A stretch of DNA of 64,000 nucleotides from Malurus cyaneus samueli (lineage: Eukaryota > Chordata > Aves > Passeriformes > Maluridae), in assembly GCA_009741485.1 (NCBI GenBank), contig CM019230.1, positions 9,478,230 to 9,542,229 of the forward strand. Reading direction: 5' to 3'. Below the pieces are notes generated by a model that was not told where the DNA came from, searched no databases, and saw only the letters and a program-made list of their open reading frames with translations. Shown here one piece after another: positions 8,864 to 20,333 of the stretch (position 1 is its first letter; every line of letters begins with the position of its first letter). A program made the translations under genes and the position numbers.

Positions 8864-11769
8864 ATTGGCAAAACCAATTTAGCAGGGAGAGGGAAAAATA
8901 AACCTTTGAAATGCTTGTACCTAATCAGTAACTTTGGAAAGATGAGATAGCAGCAGCCTGATGCCGACAGACAGGAGGTTTTGAAATCTGGGCTGAGCTA
9001 TATGGGTAGTGAATACAGCTATTTGCCTTGAATGTGAAATACTGCTTTCAAATTTAAAAAAAAATTAAAAAAATCATTTCCTCAGTTTCTGGCAAAGAAA
9101 TTGGAAATGGGAGCCTGTGGACATGGTCCAGTGTAGTTGGGAATGGGAACCTGTGGACAGGGTCCAGTGTCAGTGTGCAAACTGAAGGTTCTTAGTGGAA
9201 TAAAGAGTTTGTGGCTCCCGTGGCCAGGCCTGGGTGGAGCTGCCTGGTTTTGTAGCTTTGTCCCTCTTGCTGTGGCTGTATTTTTCCCCCACGGGAAGCA
9301 GTGCTGGCCCTGCACACACATGGGACTGGTGCCTGCAGGACAGGAACCTGAGAGCTCTGTCTTATGCTCCTTTCTGGCTCATAGCACCCAACACCTTGTG
9401 CCACCCAGCAAACTGGAATTAACGGGTGAAGTTCACAGTAGCATCATTGTTTTGCGGGTGTGGGAAGGCAGCCCTCCTTTTCACAGTTTACCTAACTGGC
9501 AAAAAATCAAGGGTCACTCAGAGCAGAAAAAAAACAAACAACCAAAAGCCAACAAACCTCTAAAAGCTTCAAGCCTTATGTCAAACTTTAAGTCATAGGA
9601 CAGAGCAGTAAATAATGGATCTGGTGACCTAGACTTGCAAATATTTACATTCCCTTGGCTTAGCTGATAGCAGGGGTTCCTCTGAACATGTCTCACCTAA
9701 TTAGCAGCAGGCTGCAAGAATCCAGCCGTGGGTTCTGGTTTCTTTTTCACCTCATTTGTAATGTGTGCCGCTCTCTGCTGGGTCATGTCGTTTGCACATG
9801 GGTGCATGTCAGGAATAACACTGGGAAAGGTGTGCGTGGTTACACCAGAGACTGGCAGGGCTCAAATGGTTTGGGAGCCTGTCTGAAGGCTGCCAGAGAT
9901 ACAAAACTCACAAAGAACTGTGAGCTCCTTGATTTTAGGGCTCTCTCACCCCAGGGGCTCAGTTGGTTGTATGTTTTCCTAATAAAATATTGGCTGTTCC
10001 ATTGCTTCAGACCAGGCATGGTTTGGGAGGGTGCTGGTGGGCACATAACAAAACCTGTGGTCAAGAATGTCATAAACAATCAAACTGTAGACTGCAAGTT
10101 CACATTCAGGCCTTTGTCCTGGCTTGGTACAGAGGGAACTTGCTAAGAGCAGGGGCATTTTCAGCAGATGTAGGAATGGGTGGGTGTGGTAGGAGACAAA
10201 ACTTAGGTGATTAAGGAAAAAAAAAGGTGGAACAGTGAGTGGCTAACTGGCTACACTGATCAAGCTGTGGTGAGTGACAGAGGATATCTGAACCAGCTCC
10301 AGCCCCTGCATGGGGCTCACCATGGGCTGATCTCTATCCATGCTTGCAGCAGAGAGCCCGTGAGGAAGGGATGTGATTCCCTGGCACAGCCTGACCTCGA
10401 AGGAGAGAAGGAAAGGCAGAACCAGCTCCAAATCAAGACACTCGTGCAATGGAAACTTCATTTTACAAAATTCAACTTAGAACTCCCCTTCTGATGGAAG
10501 CCTCACTGTATTCCTTAAAGACCTTTCTGAACAAACGGTTTGTGATAGTTGTGTGGTGAAATTGTTTACATGACCAATGATGGCAATTTGGGAACAAAAG
10601 TTAATCTTTTTTACACCAACAGATGAGTTATCTTGCAAAACAAACTTTCAGGTCAGAGCTAGGAAAATGCCAAAGCAGGAAAGAGGAATTTCTTTGGGTT
10701 TTGGTGATGTTCTGATTTTTGTTTTCCATTTTATATCCTTACCTCTCTTTCACCTATGTCATTGTCCCAGGAAATGCTCCAGAAATCTTTATGTGCTGGA
10801 AACGAGGTGCTAAAATATTTAACACTTAGGTAAATAGGGTTTCCATTGTTCTATTAAATCAGTTTACTCTTTATAATTGCAAGCACTTTAACTGGGCACA
10901 GAAAGCAGCTGGGTGCAGAGATTCCCTTTCCATTGCACAGAAATGGAATTGTGTGACTTTGTCATTGTTTTGTCAGCGTGTTTCGGGGCTCAGCTGAGGT
11001 TCATGGGCCACCAGTGTTCTACAGGTCACAGCTGAGCAGCTCTCCCAGCTATCCAGTGTTATCCAGAGGCTGCCTGACTGGGGAAATGTAAACTGTGAAC
11101 ACTTGGACCTTAGAGGGCTCCTCTTCCCTGCCTGTTCTCAGCCTCTGCCTGTGTTATAAAGATAAAATCAGAGCGTGGTGTCTTCAGGGCAGTCTGGGGA
11201 ATGACCCCCAGTGACTCCAGGGTGAGGTGCAGGGCTTTGTCTCCATCTGATGCAGTTAGGTGAGGCAAATAGAGGGACTCTGGGCTCCAAAGTGGAGCCT
11301 GAGGTCAGTGAAGGCTGTTAGCTGGAGAGCTTGCTTGTTTGCTGAGCTCTTGATGTGCTTCAAAGGTCGTTTTAAAATGATCCTGCTTTGTTGATGAACT
11401 CATTTTACCCAGCAGCTGGAGGGATCCAACTTTGCTGACAGCCATGCTAGTGGGGCTTCAACTTTCACAGCCCAGCTCTCACTGAATGATCCACCCAATC
11501 TGTCCCATTTTCACCTGTCAGTCACTTCCCCTCCGGCAGTGATGCTGAAGGAAAGCAGGACTGATGGAGCATCCCTTGGGGTCTGGACACACATGGTGCC
11601 CTGTCCCAGCTGCAGTAATGCTGGGGACAGACATCTGTCTTTATTGTGCCCTTTCTGCTGCTGCAGAGCTGGTCTGGGGGCTGTTCCAGCAGTGACAGAC
11701 TGAGCTGGGTGTGTTCAGCTGGGAGCAGTAACTGGGGTGTGCTGGCAGCTGGGAGCAGGCACAGAGCCT
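8864..11769. other. Non-genic DNA
   Basis: No gene recognised. Frames of 153 codons (9137-9598) and 152 codons (9688-10146) show no domain and are overlapped on the other strand. A 36-bp tandem duplication is listed separately. Confidence 0.55.
9101..9172. repeat. 36-bp tandem duplication
   Basis: Two adjacent 36-bp copies (9101-9136 and 9137-9172) share the words aatgggaRcctgtggaca and ggtccagtgt. They differ at a handful of positions, so the duplication is not very recent. Confidence 0.85.
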
Positions 11770-11800
11770 GGGCAGGGGGGGAGGCTGGGGCACAGAGGGG
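11770..11800 (+). other. G-quadruplex motif
   Basis: Four G tracts lie within 31 bases on the plus strand: GGG (11770-11772), G7 (11775-11781), GGGG (11787-11790) and GGGG (11797-11800). The loops are 2, 5 and 6 bases. This satisfies the usual G3+N1-7 rule. No promoter or exon is visible beside it. Confidence 0.7.
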
Positions 11801-13544
11801 TTTGGTACCTGGACAAACACCTGCAGATACGTGTGCCACACCTAAGGTGGGATGTGCTGATGTGATTGCACCGTGTAGCTCTGCTTGTGCCTTCACGTGT
11901 GGTTCTGCTTGTCCCAGTTCCAAAACTCCTCTTAGTTTTAACTTTGGTTTTTCTCCCTCAGTCTCTCACCAGAAGTGATGGACACCAGAAGAGACACTTG
12001 CCCAGAAGCCCCAGTGGCAGCTGCTCTTATCTGAAGGTGATTCGAATCCCTCTGGATTGTGTGGAGGGTGCTTTGTGACGCCACCTCCCCTCTGTGCAGC
12101 ACCACCTGCTCTGCAAAATTGATGGGAGAGCATGGAAAAATCACTGGAATTAACCTCTGATGCCCTGACTAATCAACTGGCAGAGCATCCAAACACAGCT
12201 CCATTGAGCCTGGGGAGCAGAAGTGGTGGGAATGTGGCCACTTGAGAGCACTGAATGGCCCCTTCTCTCCCCTCCCCGTGGACATGCTCTTGCATTAGAG
12301 GGCCTGAGTGCTTTTATTTTGCTAAACCACTTTGAAGTGGAAACCAAATTGCATTTCTCCCTCCCAGATCTCCTGAGCCCTCCTAGTTTTAATTAGTTCC
12401 ATCTGATGTTCATAGGCTTCCAAGAAATAAACGTGCTTTTAAGCTACTTTAAAAAACTGATGGTGGCAGAGCACAGGGAGCTGCATCAGCGACACACAGG
12501 CTGACAGGGGACACGTGCTGAGCACAGCTCTGCCTGCAGCCAGCCTTCATCTCCCCTCTGGCCATGCAGATGCCTTTGCTCTGCATGTTTTCCATGTCCA
12601 CTGGCTGAAGTTTGCTGCCAGGTACCTTTTTGTGCTGGTCAAGGATCATGGAGAAAGATGTTTTAACCTTTTTGCTGCACAGGCATTGGTGTTCTTTCTG
12701 TTCCTCCACCCACTCCTGCTTTGCTCTACACTTTCTGTCCAGGTTGAAAGTAGCATTAATGGAAAAGAAGCCAGCTTGTCTCATTCCCTACAGACATTTT
12801 CTGTACACAAATCTTTGCTGAGGAAGGCAACATCATCCCTGTTGGGATGTGGAATAGCTTGAAAATTAAGTCCTAATTCAGTGCAGACACCAGGTTAGCA
12901 GAAAACCCCAGGTTAGCTACAGTATTGCAGGAACTGTGCTAGCCAGAGTCCTTTGAACAAAGATGGACAAAACCTCTTTTGGGGCTTGCACTGCACATCT
13001 TATCTCCTCTTCTTGCCCTCCTTCATTCCTATGCTTCATACAGTTCTCAGGACAAACTGCCAGAGGAGGTTTTATTCCCACATGTATAAACTCTCACCTT
13101 GGTTCCCCCTGTTCTCCTGATAAGCAAAGCCAGTAAATCTTAGCAGTGTTGGCTCTTTTGATCTGGGAAATGGTGAGTTGGAGTATTTCACCCTTATCTT
13201 GTTGTAATTAATCTCCTGTCTTCTGTTCTGGTTGTCAGGGATTAAACTGCAGTGTGGCTGTGACTGTGGGTTAGGAGAATGAGTTGATTGCATCCACACC
13301 TCCAGGTGCTGCCAGTGTCCCAGTAAAATTCCAGGTGCTCTTACTACAATCTGGGCTCATCTTGCAGAGAGGGAAGCCTCCTTCACACAGTTTATCCTAT
13401 GAGCATTTTAACCAGGCACCTCTAAACTGCTTAAAAGAACCAGACATGGAGGGGTAACTTTATCCTGCCACCACCAAAGGTGTGTATTTCCTGTTTGCCT
13501 TCCCTCCACAGGGCACCCCTGGGTCTCCCTTCTCCAGAGAGCCC
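11801..13544. other. Non-genic DNA
   Basis: No gene recognised. Overlapping short frames on both strands (up to 133 codons at 11522-11923, minus) have no recognisable domain. Confidence 0.5.
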
Positions 13545-13623
13545 TGATGTGGCAGATTGTGATTTCTGATGTGGCAGATTGTGATTTCTGATGTGGCAGA
13601 TTGTGATTTCTGATGTGGCAGAA
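13545..13623. repeat. 22-bp tandem repeat, about 3.6 units
   Basis: The unit runs from tgatgtggcag to ttgtgatttc. Three full identical copies start at 13545, 13567 and 13589, and a partial copy of about 13 bp starts at 13611. Identity between the copies suggests a recent or still variable array. The unit length is not a multiple of three. Confidence 0.95.
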
Positions 13624-16249
13624 AGCTCCCACTGCTCTGGGCTGGGGGTTTCCTGGGGGAGCTCTTGCCTATCTCAGTGGCAGAGGCTTCAGGCACCAGT
13701 TTAGTGCTTTGTCTCCTGATCACCTACCCTGGCTCTGTCCATCTCATGTTCAGGGTCACTGGGTCCCTCTGGCTCTGTTTTACACCCCAACAAATACCCC
13801 TTGTCATGTCCCCAAGCTGTGGGGTGTCACACACTGACAAGTTACTCTCCACATATATAGAATGCTATAAACTTCATGAGACTCCCTGAGCCCCCACTGT
13901 GTCCTTGGGTGCACATTTTGCAATTTCTCTGCATTTTTATAGATCCTGTTAGAACTGTTAGGCTGGGAGGGGTCCTCAAGCATCCTCTCCTTAAAATGCT
14001 CTGTGTCCCACATCAAGGCAGGATCACACGTAACCTCAGCCAGCTTCTGCTTTGGGGAGGATGCAGCTCAGCCCCTGTTCCATCCCCAAACCTTGTAACA
14101 TGTAACAGCCCTGAATTTGGGCTATTCCAGCCAGGACCATGCCCCAAATAGTGTAAAAATGGAATATCTGCCTTCCCTTTCCACGTGGGAGCATCCCTAA
14201 TAGAGGATGGCAGGGCTGCGGAGCCAGGAGGGGTTAAAGGGCTGTTTAACATACACAAGGCTCTGCAGGATTTAAAGGAGGCAGGGGAGGGGCTCTTCCC
14301 TGTTCTAAAATGGGGAGAGTTGGGAGCTTGCTGAAGCTGTGCATGGCTGGAAGAATCTCCCTGTTTGACGAGGCCAGGCTGGTTCTGATGCTGCTTTTTT
14401 CATGCTGATGTTCTAGCTAAATGCTAGAAAGAGCTACAAAGGACTGGCCTGAGAGCCAGGTACTGCTGTCCTTCTTTTCTCCCTCCCTGAAAGGTCTGGC
14501 TTGCAAAGACCCTGGTTTTCTTGGTGGTTTTGTCTGTCCCAGGGAGGCTGTTTGCAAGTAAATCCAGAGCCTGTCTGTGTGGGGTGAACACACCTCTGTA
14601 AACTGTATATCCCATGTTTTACTGGAGGATCCAGGAAAGGTGTTGATGCAGACTATGAGATTTGGACATGGGTCTGTATGAAAGGCATGTCTCAGTTTTG
14701 GTGGGTTTGTGTTAAGTGGCTGGTACACAAACATAAAAATGGTTGCTGGTGGAAAGGTGCAAATCTCTGGAGTCTGTGCACTAACTCAGACTAGCAGTAA
14801 ATTTTTTTTCCCTGGACTTGCTTTTTACCTTTCCTCCTTATATCTGTAGGTATTTTATGTTTTGGGGTTTTTTTTTTGGTTTTTTTTTTTTTTTTTTTGG
14901 TTTTTTTTTTTGTTTGGTTGTTGATTTTATTTTATTTAATTTTTTTTTTGTCATTTCAATGTATTGTCTGGGTAAAAGATCTTCCATTTTGTTATCAAAA
15001 GCTCAACAAGCACAGAAATCTTCCAATGCCAGAAGGTTGGTGGAGTTCTGCTCAATTACAACCCATCTCCTGGAATGATTTCCTCCTCCAGAGAACTATT
15101 CTGCTATCAAGTGTGATTGTGTGGTGTCACATTAGTGAGAGCTTTGCAGCTGTGATTGCAGCTGTTCTTTGCCAGACAGTATCCTGTTTATGATTAAAAA
15201 ATATATGAAGCAACAAGCAGATTTAATGGCTTGGTGTCCGTGTCATATCCACAGACAATAGATTGGGAGGAGGAGAGGGGGCTTTAAGGGAAGTGTTTTA
15301 GAGCATGGTTCAGTCCTCTAAAATATTTTGTATCAGTTAATCATGAAAAAAAAAAAAAATCCTGAGCCTTGGAACATTCAGTTTTTACAACCAGACATTT
15401 TCATTTTGTTTTCAGATCTGGTTCAAGACCTGGAATTTGCTCTCAGAAACCCTAGATGATCTGGGAATCAGTGCAAGCTTGAGGAAGATTTGAGGTGACA
15501 GTGCTGGTTTTCTCTGAATTTATGGTGGTACTGACAACTTGCAAATTATGACTCAGTGCAATCCTGGCTAATTAAAGGCAGCCTGGGCTGGTGTTGGAAA
15601 TGCAGTCACCAAACAAAGAAATAGGAAACACCACTCTCTCCCAATTTATTGATTACTGTGCTGGTTTCTGGTTTGCACTTCATTAGTGCTTCCTCCAACT
15701 CAGCTTGAAGTTTCATTTTAAGAAAGAGCAGTATTTCTTGACATTTGGTCTTGGAATCTTTTCTGGTCTTGGAAGTCAGCAGCATAGTCAGGATGATACC
15801 TGTTCATGCCTTTTGGGTGTCACAGGAAGCAGGCTCTCACCCCGAGCCTTGTGCCACATGGCTGAAGAGGAAAAATGGATAATGTCAGAGGATGGAGTGT
15901 GGCTGTGCCAGCTGAATGAGGCTTACAGGAGCACTGTAAGAGATGGTACAGAAGTCCCTCATCTGTCTCATGATCTTGAGATGGACAGAGACTGAACACC
16001 CAAAAACCCCAAGGGGGGAAGGGGGACTTTTGCTCCAAGAAGTCCAGGCCAGATCAAGGTGGGATGTGTGCCAAGTGCTGGTGCTCAGGCTGCAGAACAC
16101 GGTGTAAGCTACAGATGACAGCACTGTTCTTACTGCACAGGCAGAGGAGAGCTGCATGGTCTGAGATGCACACCTTACAAAACAATGCACATTCTTTCAC
16201 CATCTCTTGGCGGGTTTCCCCTGCTTTGGGACCTCTTGGCCAGCTGCCA
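13624..16249. other. Non-genic DNA with T-rich tract
   Basis: No gene recognised. The stretch includes a strongly T-rich segment (about 14861-14950) and an A13 run near 15346. Open frames across the T-rich tract give phenylalanine-rich products, an artefact of the tract. Confidence 0.5.
14861..14950. repeat. Poly-T tract with G interruptions
   Basis: Runs of 9 to 18 T are separated by one to four G. This is a low-complexity tract, probably variable in length between individuals. Confidence 0.9.
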
Positions 16250-16522
16250 CATGCCTTTGAAAAGACTATAAAGAGACTCTGAGAAGACCCTACGAGTACG
16301 AGCACTCCCCACGGATGTAGATGAATCTATGGGATCCGGACCTTGAGGATTTAGTCTGTGCTGTTGGTAGCTATAACCCGCCCCCCCCCCCCCCCCCTCT
16401 CTTTTTCTCCTTCTCACCCTTTTCTATTGCATAAATCGTGTTGTTGGCACTCAATAAAAGTGCTTTTGATTTTGAATAAATACTTGTCCCTGTTTCTTTT
16501 GCACGCTGAGATCTGGTTAACA
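16250..16522 (+). mobile_element. LTR-like segment with C17 run
   Basis: The order of signals fits the 3' part of a retroviral LTR on the plus strand: a TATAAA at 16267-16272, a C17 run at 16381-16397 within a pyrimidine-rich tract, AATAAA signals at 16453-16458 and 16475-16480, and a possible CA end in ggttaaca at 16522. The general look resembles avian LTRs. I could not find the TG start (it may lie further upstream, between about 15.9 and 16.2 kb) or a target duplication, so the boundaries are provisional. Confidence 0.5.
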
Positions 16523-19250
16523 AACCATCATGACTTCTGCTTGTATTGAGCAGATCATGACAAACACCCAGTGGAAAACAGTATTTACAATCCACTGGTT
16601 TGGTTGCTCCTCATGGACATACCCTTGGGTGGTTTAAGGTTCCCAAAGGGCCTCTTGCACTTCTGTGTGTCTCAGTTCCCACAGGTGATGGATATTGCAA
16701 CACTCAGACCACCAGATTAGGGTCATGTGTCTAAAGTCTTTTCTCCTTTTCAGCAGTTATTCAACCAGGATGAGCAAACTCAGTGATATGCCTTTGATGT
16801 AATTGTCCTTTTAAACGTATATATTTATATATATGTCTTCATTATTCTGTTACAATGAAAGGTTGGAAATTGTGAAATGGTGGTGTAATTTTTGGTATTG
16901 CTTAGGACTGAGTCTGTCACCAATCCTTTGAAACAGCTGCACTGGGCATCAAAAAGTGCAAGAGAATAGTAAGGCAATGCAGTGTTTAGTTGAAGGCTTC
17001 AGCTGAAAACTCATCCTGTGACAGTGAGATCTGCTGAGGACTAACACTGGTGATGTGTGAGGAGAGTTGAGACATTGAGAGCTTTGGAATGTTACTTCTT
17101 CTGCAGAACAGATGAATGGGTTGTGTTTTCACAGGCCCTGTGTTTTGTGCTGTATCAGGTCCTGGAGAACTGTGCCTTCTGTGGTTCATCATTTGCTCTG
17201 TTCCACCTCTCTGCCCACAGTACTGACCTTAGGGCTTTTGCCCTCAGCAGTGCATCAGGCACTGCTGTACTGGTCTCTGTAAATATATTAATAATGTTCT
17301 TGTTATAGGGTTTAAGTTGAGTTATTTGGACAGAGCTCTTATGTGTGCCCAATCCCGCTAAATGCACAGCAACCAGGGAGACACTGTGTGCCCTTGTTTC
17401 TTACCAGATTCTGCAGCTCTTGGTGCATCACTGGGGTCAAGCCCAGCATGACTGGTCAAGCCCAGCCCTTGAGAGTGAAATGGTGGTTTTCTTTGCACTT
17501 TGTGCATGTGTTGTGGTCTGGTCAGCCCCAGCTGCTGACCCAGTGTGTTGATTCCATGTGGTCTCCCTGGACTTCTCCCTGACCTTCTGCTCCTGCCCAT
17601 GTGTCTGTATCTACCCTCCTGGCCCTTTAAGCTCTCTCAACTTGTTTGTTTTTTTACCTTTGTTTCTCCTTTCCATGCAGTTTCTCTTTGACTTCTCTTC
17701 ATTCTAAACAGCCTTGGTACAATACGTCCTCCCAAACAGCTTGAATTTATTTGGGAAAGTAATTTGACCAGAGACATGTGAAATATTTGGTAAAAGATGA
17801 CTTGATGAGATTACACTGTTTCAAATATTAGTCCTTGAGGAAAGATTTTTATGCCACTGCAATTTAATCAGAATATCTTCTTTGAGCTTTGATTTCAGCT
17901 GCTTCAATTATATTGGAAATGTTAGCAAGATAATGCTGAGTCTTCAGAGTAGAACAGAGCCACATTTAGAAGTCTCACTGAAGATGAGGAAGATCCTCCA
18001 GCAGCTGGAGGATCTATTCAGACTTATCCCTAATGTCATGGGCTGGGTAGGGTAAACTGCCCTATCTAAATCTTACTGAAGTTTGCAAAACTACAACATT
18101 ATTTTAATTAAGTTAACTTCAGGTAAGACCTTGGTCTTAAGATCCAGCCAAATGAACCAACAAGAGAATTGAACCCTCTGAACATCACTGTTAACTCTCT
18201 GTATGTTTGCAGCCATATTTTCTTTTCTAAAAAGTAGTTTTTTTCATTGAAAAGGTATACTGTCTTCATCAGTTTGGGAAGCTGGAATTGCTTCTTTGGA
18301 AAACATTCACTAATACATTTTTGTAGCGTGCTGGTTTTGCTTTCAGATTCATTTCAGTTGCAATAATATTTTCACAGTTGTTCCTTATAATTCTGTTCCT
18401 TACAATCTGTAGATCTGTAAACAGTCCAGGGGATGTTGTCTCTAATCCTAAACAAAGCTCTTAGGTCTGTGGGCTTTGGAGTTTCATGGAAGTTGCTTTT
18501 CATCATCTCTTATATAGCTATAATTCAAGAGCAAAACCCTGTGAATTCATCATTGCATAACTGATGCTCTTGTCTTTAATAAATACTTGATGTTGTGATT
18601 TAGTATCTTGAGTAGTTAAACAAGAGCAGAACAGTTACTGTGCTCCACTCTGGATTACCAAAATATGGCCTTGTCCAGGGCAGCACTTAAGTATGTGCTC
18701 AGCTTCAAATGTAGCAGTAATTTCATTGAACTCGGTGCATTTGCTACAGGTTTGAAGTAAAGCATTGCTTAACTGCCTTGCGTGGTTTGAACGTATTAAA
18801 TTTCCATAAATCAGAAATGCCTGTGTTCTATCCTTCAATCCTGCAGGAGCCTGTTCTCAGTCCTTTAACATTAATATTTTGCAATATATACTGATCCAAG
18901 GAGCTGTCCTGAATGCAGCCTTGCAGGGAGTGTCTCATCATCATTTTCATCAAGGCATGCAGAAGCTGAAGAAGTTCAGATTTAAATTAGTCACCTACTC
19001 TGCTGCTTCTGCAGGCAGCTGTACGTGAGCCCCCAACAAGGGCTCCTGTTAGGAAAGAAAGGATCCTGTCTGCAAAGCCTTCCTCTGGGAAAAGGTGTGC
19101 TCTCCTAACTCAAAGCAAGCTTACATTAAACTGTTTTAAAAGTGTTTATTAAAACATCTTTCACATATCCCTGCACTGGGAGATGTGAAATCCTTTTCCT
19201 TTCATGAAAGGCAGTGGGGTGGGGGGAGCAGGAGGTAATTGGTTTGCTTT
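16523..19250. other. Non-genic DNA
   Basis: No gene or repeat recognised apart from short AT runs (for example TATATATTTATATATATG around 16818-16836). Confidence 0.5.
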
Positions 19251-19355
19251 GCAGCTCAGCTGGTAGACTGTCTGGAAGGGAGCCAGGGGCCCTGGGTTCA
19301 GTCCTCTGATAAGTCATCAATTTCTTTCTCACCAAAAACATCTGGTTTTGGATGC
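19251..19355 (+). repeat. tRNA-like (SINE-like) segment, copy 1
   Basis: The stretch contains an A-box-like word agctcagctggtag (19253-19266) and a B-box-like word ggttcagtcc (19295-19304), spaced about as in a tRNA gene. Flanking bases do not form a complete cloverleaf, so this is not a functional tRNA gene. It looks like the head of a tRNA-derived SINE (MIR-like or another old family) or a decayed tRNA pseudogene. It is repeated about 206 bp downstream, including the 'tttctttctcacc' and 'aacatctg' words after the B box. Confidence 0.6.
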
Positions 19356-19456
19356 TGAGTTATGAGCTAATATTAAATACAAAAGTTTATAGCATCACAT
19401 ATATAATATTGTTGATTAGAAGCATCAAGTAAAGTAATTGGCCAGAGGGAATTTGG

Positions 19457-19558
19457 TGTGAGCAGCTGGTAGAACATCTGGAGGGGAGCCAAGGGGCCTG
19501 GGTTTAATTCTCAGGTCATCTATTTCTTTCTCACCAGAAACATCTGAATTTGGATGAT
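19457..19558 (+). repeat. tRNA-like (SINE-like) segment, copy 2
   Basis: This copy is offset about 206 bp from the first. The A-box-like word is gagcagctggtag and the B-box-like word is degraded to ggtttaattc (19501-19510). The words tttctttctcacc and aacatctg follow as in copy 1. The pair forms an imperfect tandem duplication with about 100 bp of non-matching sequence between the copies. Confidence 0.6.
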
Positions 19559-20203
19559 GCAAAGAAACAGACTATTGTCTCATGTGAGTGCTGCTGGGAT
19601 CACACCTATTTATGGTAATGTGTTTCCAGGAACGTTTCCATTAAGTGTTTACACCCAGAGAATCCTGTCAGAGTCACAGGACTCTGGAAAGGAAAAGGTG
19701 CATTCCTGGACCTTGCGGAAATCAAAAGCAAAGCTCACTTTCATGGAGTTGTGATTTTTTAACTGAATTCTGCATGAATGGTGCTATGAGTAGCCTGAAG
19801 CAAGTAGTTTGATGCTGCAGACCTGATCTGCCCTGAAACCCAGCAGATTCAGTGTTTTGCTGGCATGATGGGTGCTGATGGCTGTCAGAGGGTGAGGAAC
19901 TGTCCTGGCTTGGCACAGTGAGGGACTGGAGCTGCCTGTCCCAGGCTCTGGGTGTCCTGGGGACGAGGTGCCAGGAGAAATTCACACTGGGTGATGTGCT
20001 GGGTGATCACACATGAGCCTTGGTGGCAGTGCCAGTGCTCCTGAGCTTCCCTCAGTCCAGGTGTGAGGGATTTGTTCTCAGTGCTGTTTGCAGGAGATGC
20101 AAATCTCGGCTCCCTGCAAATACTTTGGTAGAGGCTGTGATGTTGGATAAAGCAAAAGCAAGCTCAGGTTTAGAGCACACTGTTGCTACCCTCTGCTTCT
20201 GAT
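19559..20203. other. Non-genic DNA
   Basis: No gene or recognisable repeat. Confidence 0.5.
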
Positions 20204-20333
20204 GGAATCCCAGAGTGGTTTGGGTTGAAGGGATCTGAATGCTCATCTCATCCCACCTCCTGCCAGGGGCAGGGACAGCTCCACTTGACCAGGTTACTCC
20301 AAGCCCATCCAACCTGGCCTGGAACAATTCCAG
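20204..20333 (-). mobile_element. CR1 LINE 3' fragment
   Basis: The stretch matches the reversed 3' untranslated part of avian CR1: 'ggtttgggttgaagggatctg', then 'cctgccaggggcagggacagctccac', then 'ccaggttactccaagcccatccaacctggcc'. Diverged and truncated, it has no coding capacity. The element lies on the minus strand. Confidence 0.9.

Noticed and set aside
15241..16540. Longer LTR starting at tgtcatatcc (15241) and ending at gatcatgaca
   Set aside because: The ends look complementary, but flanking duplications do not match and the span would be unusually long; only the 16.25-16.52 kb part was called.
19251..19310. Functional tRNA gene
   Set aside because: Only the A-box and B-box words fit; no proper acceptor, anticodon or D stems can be paired across the segment.
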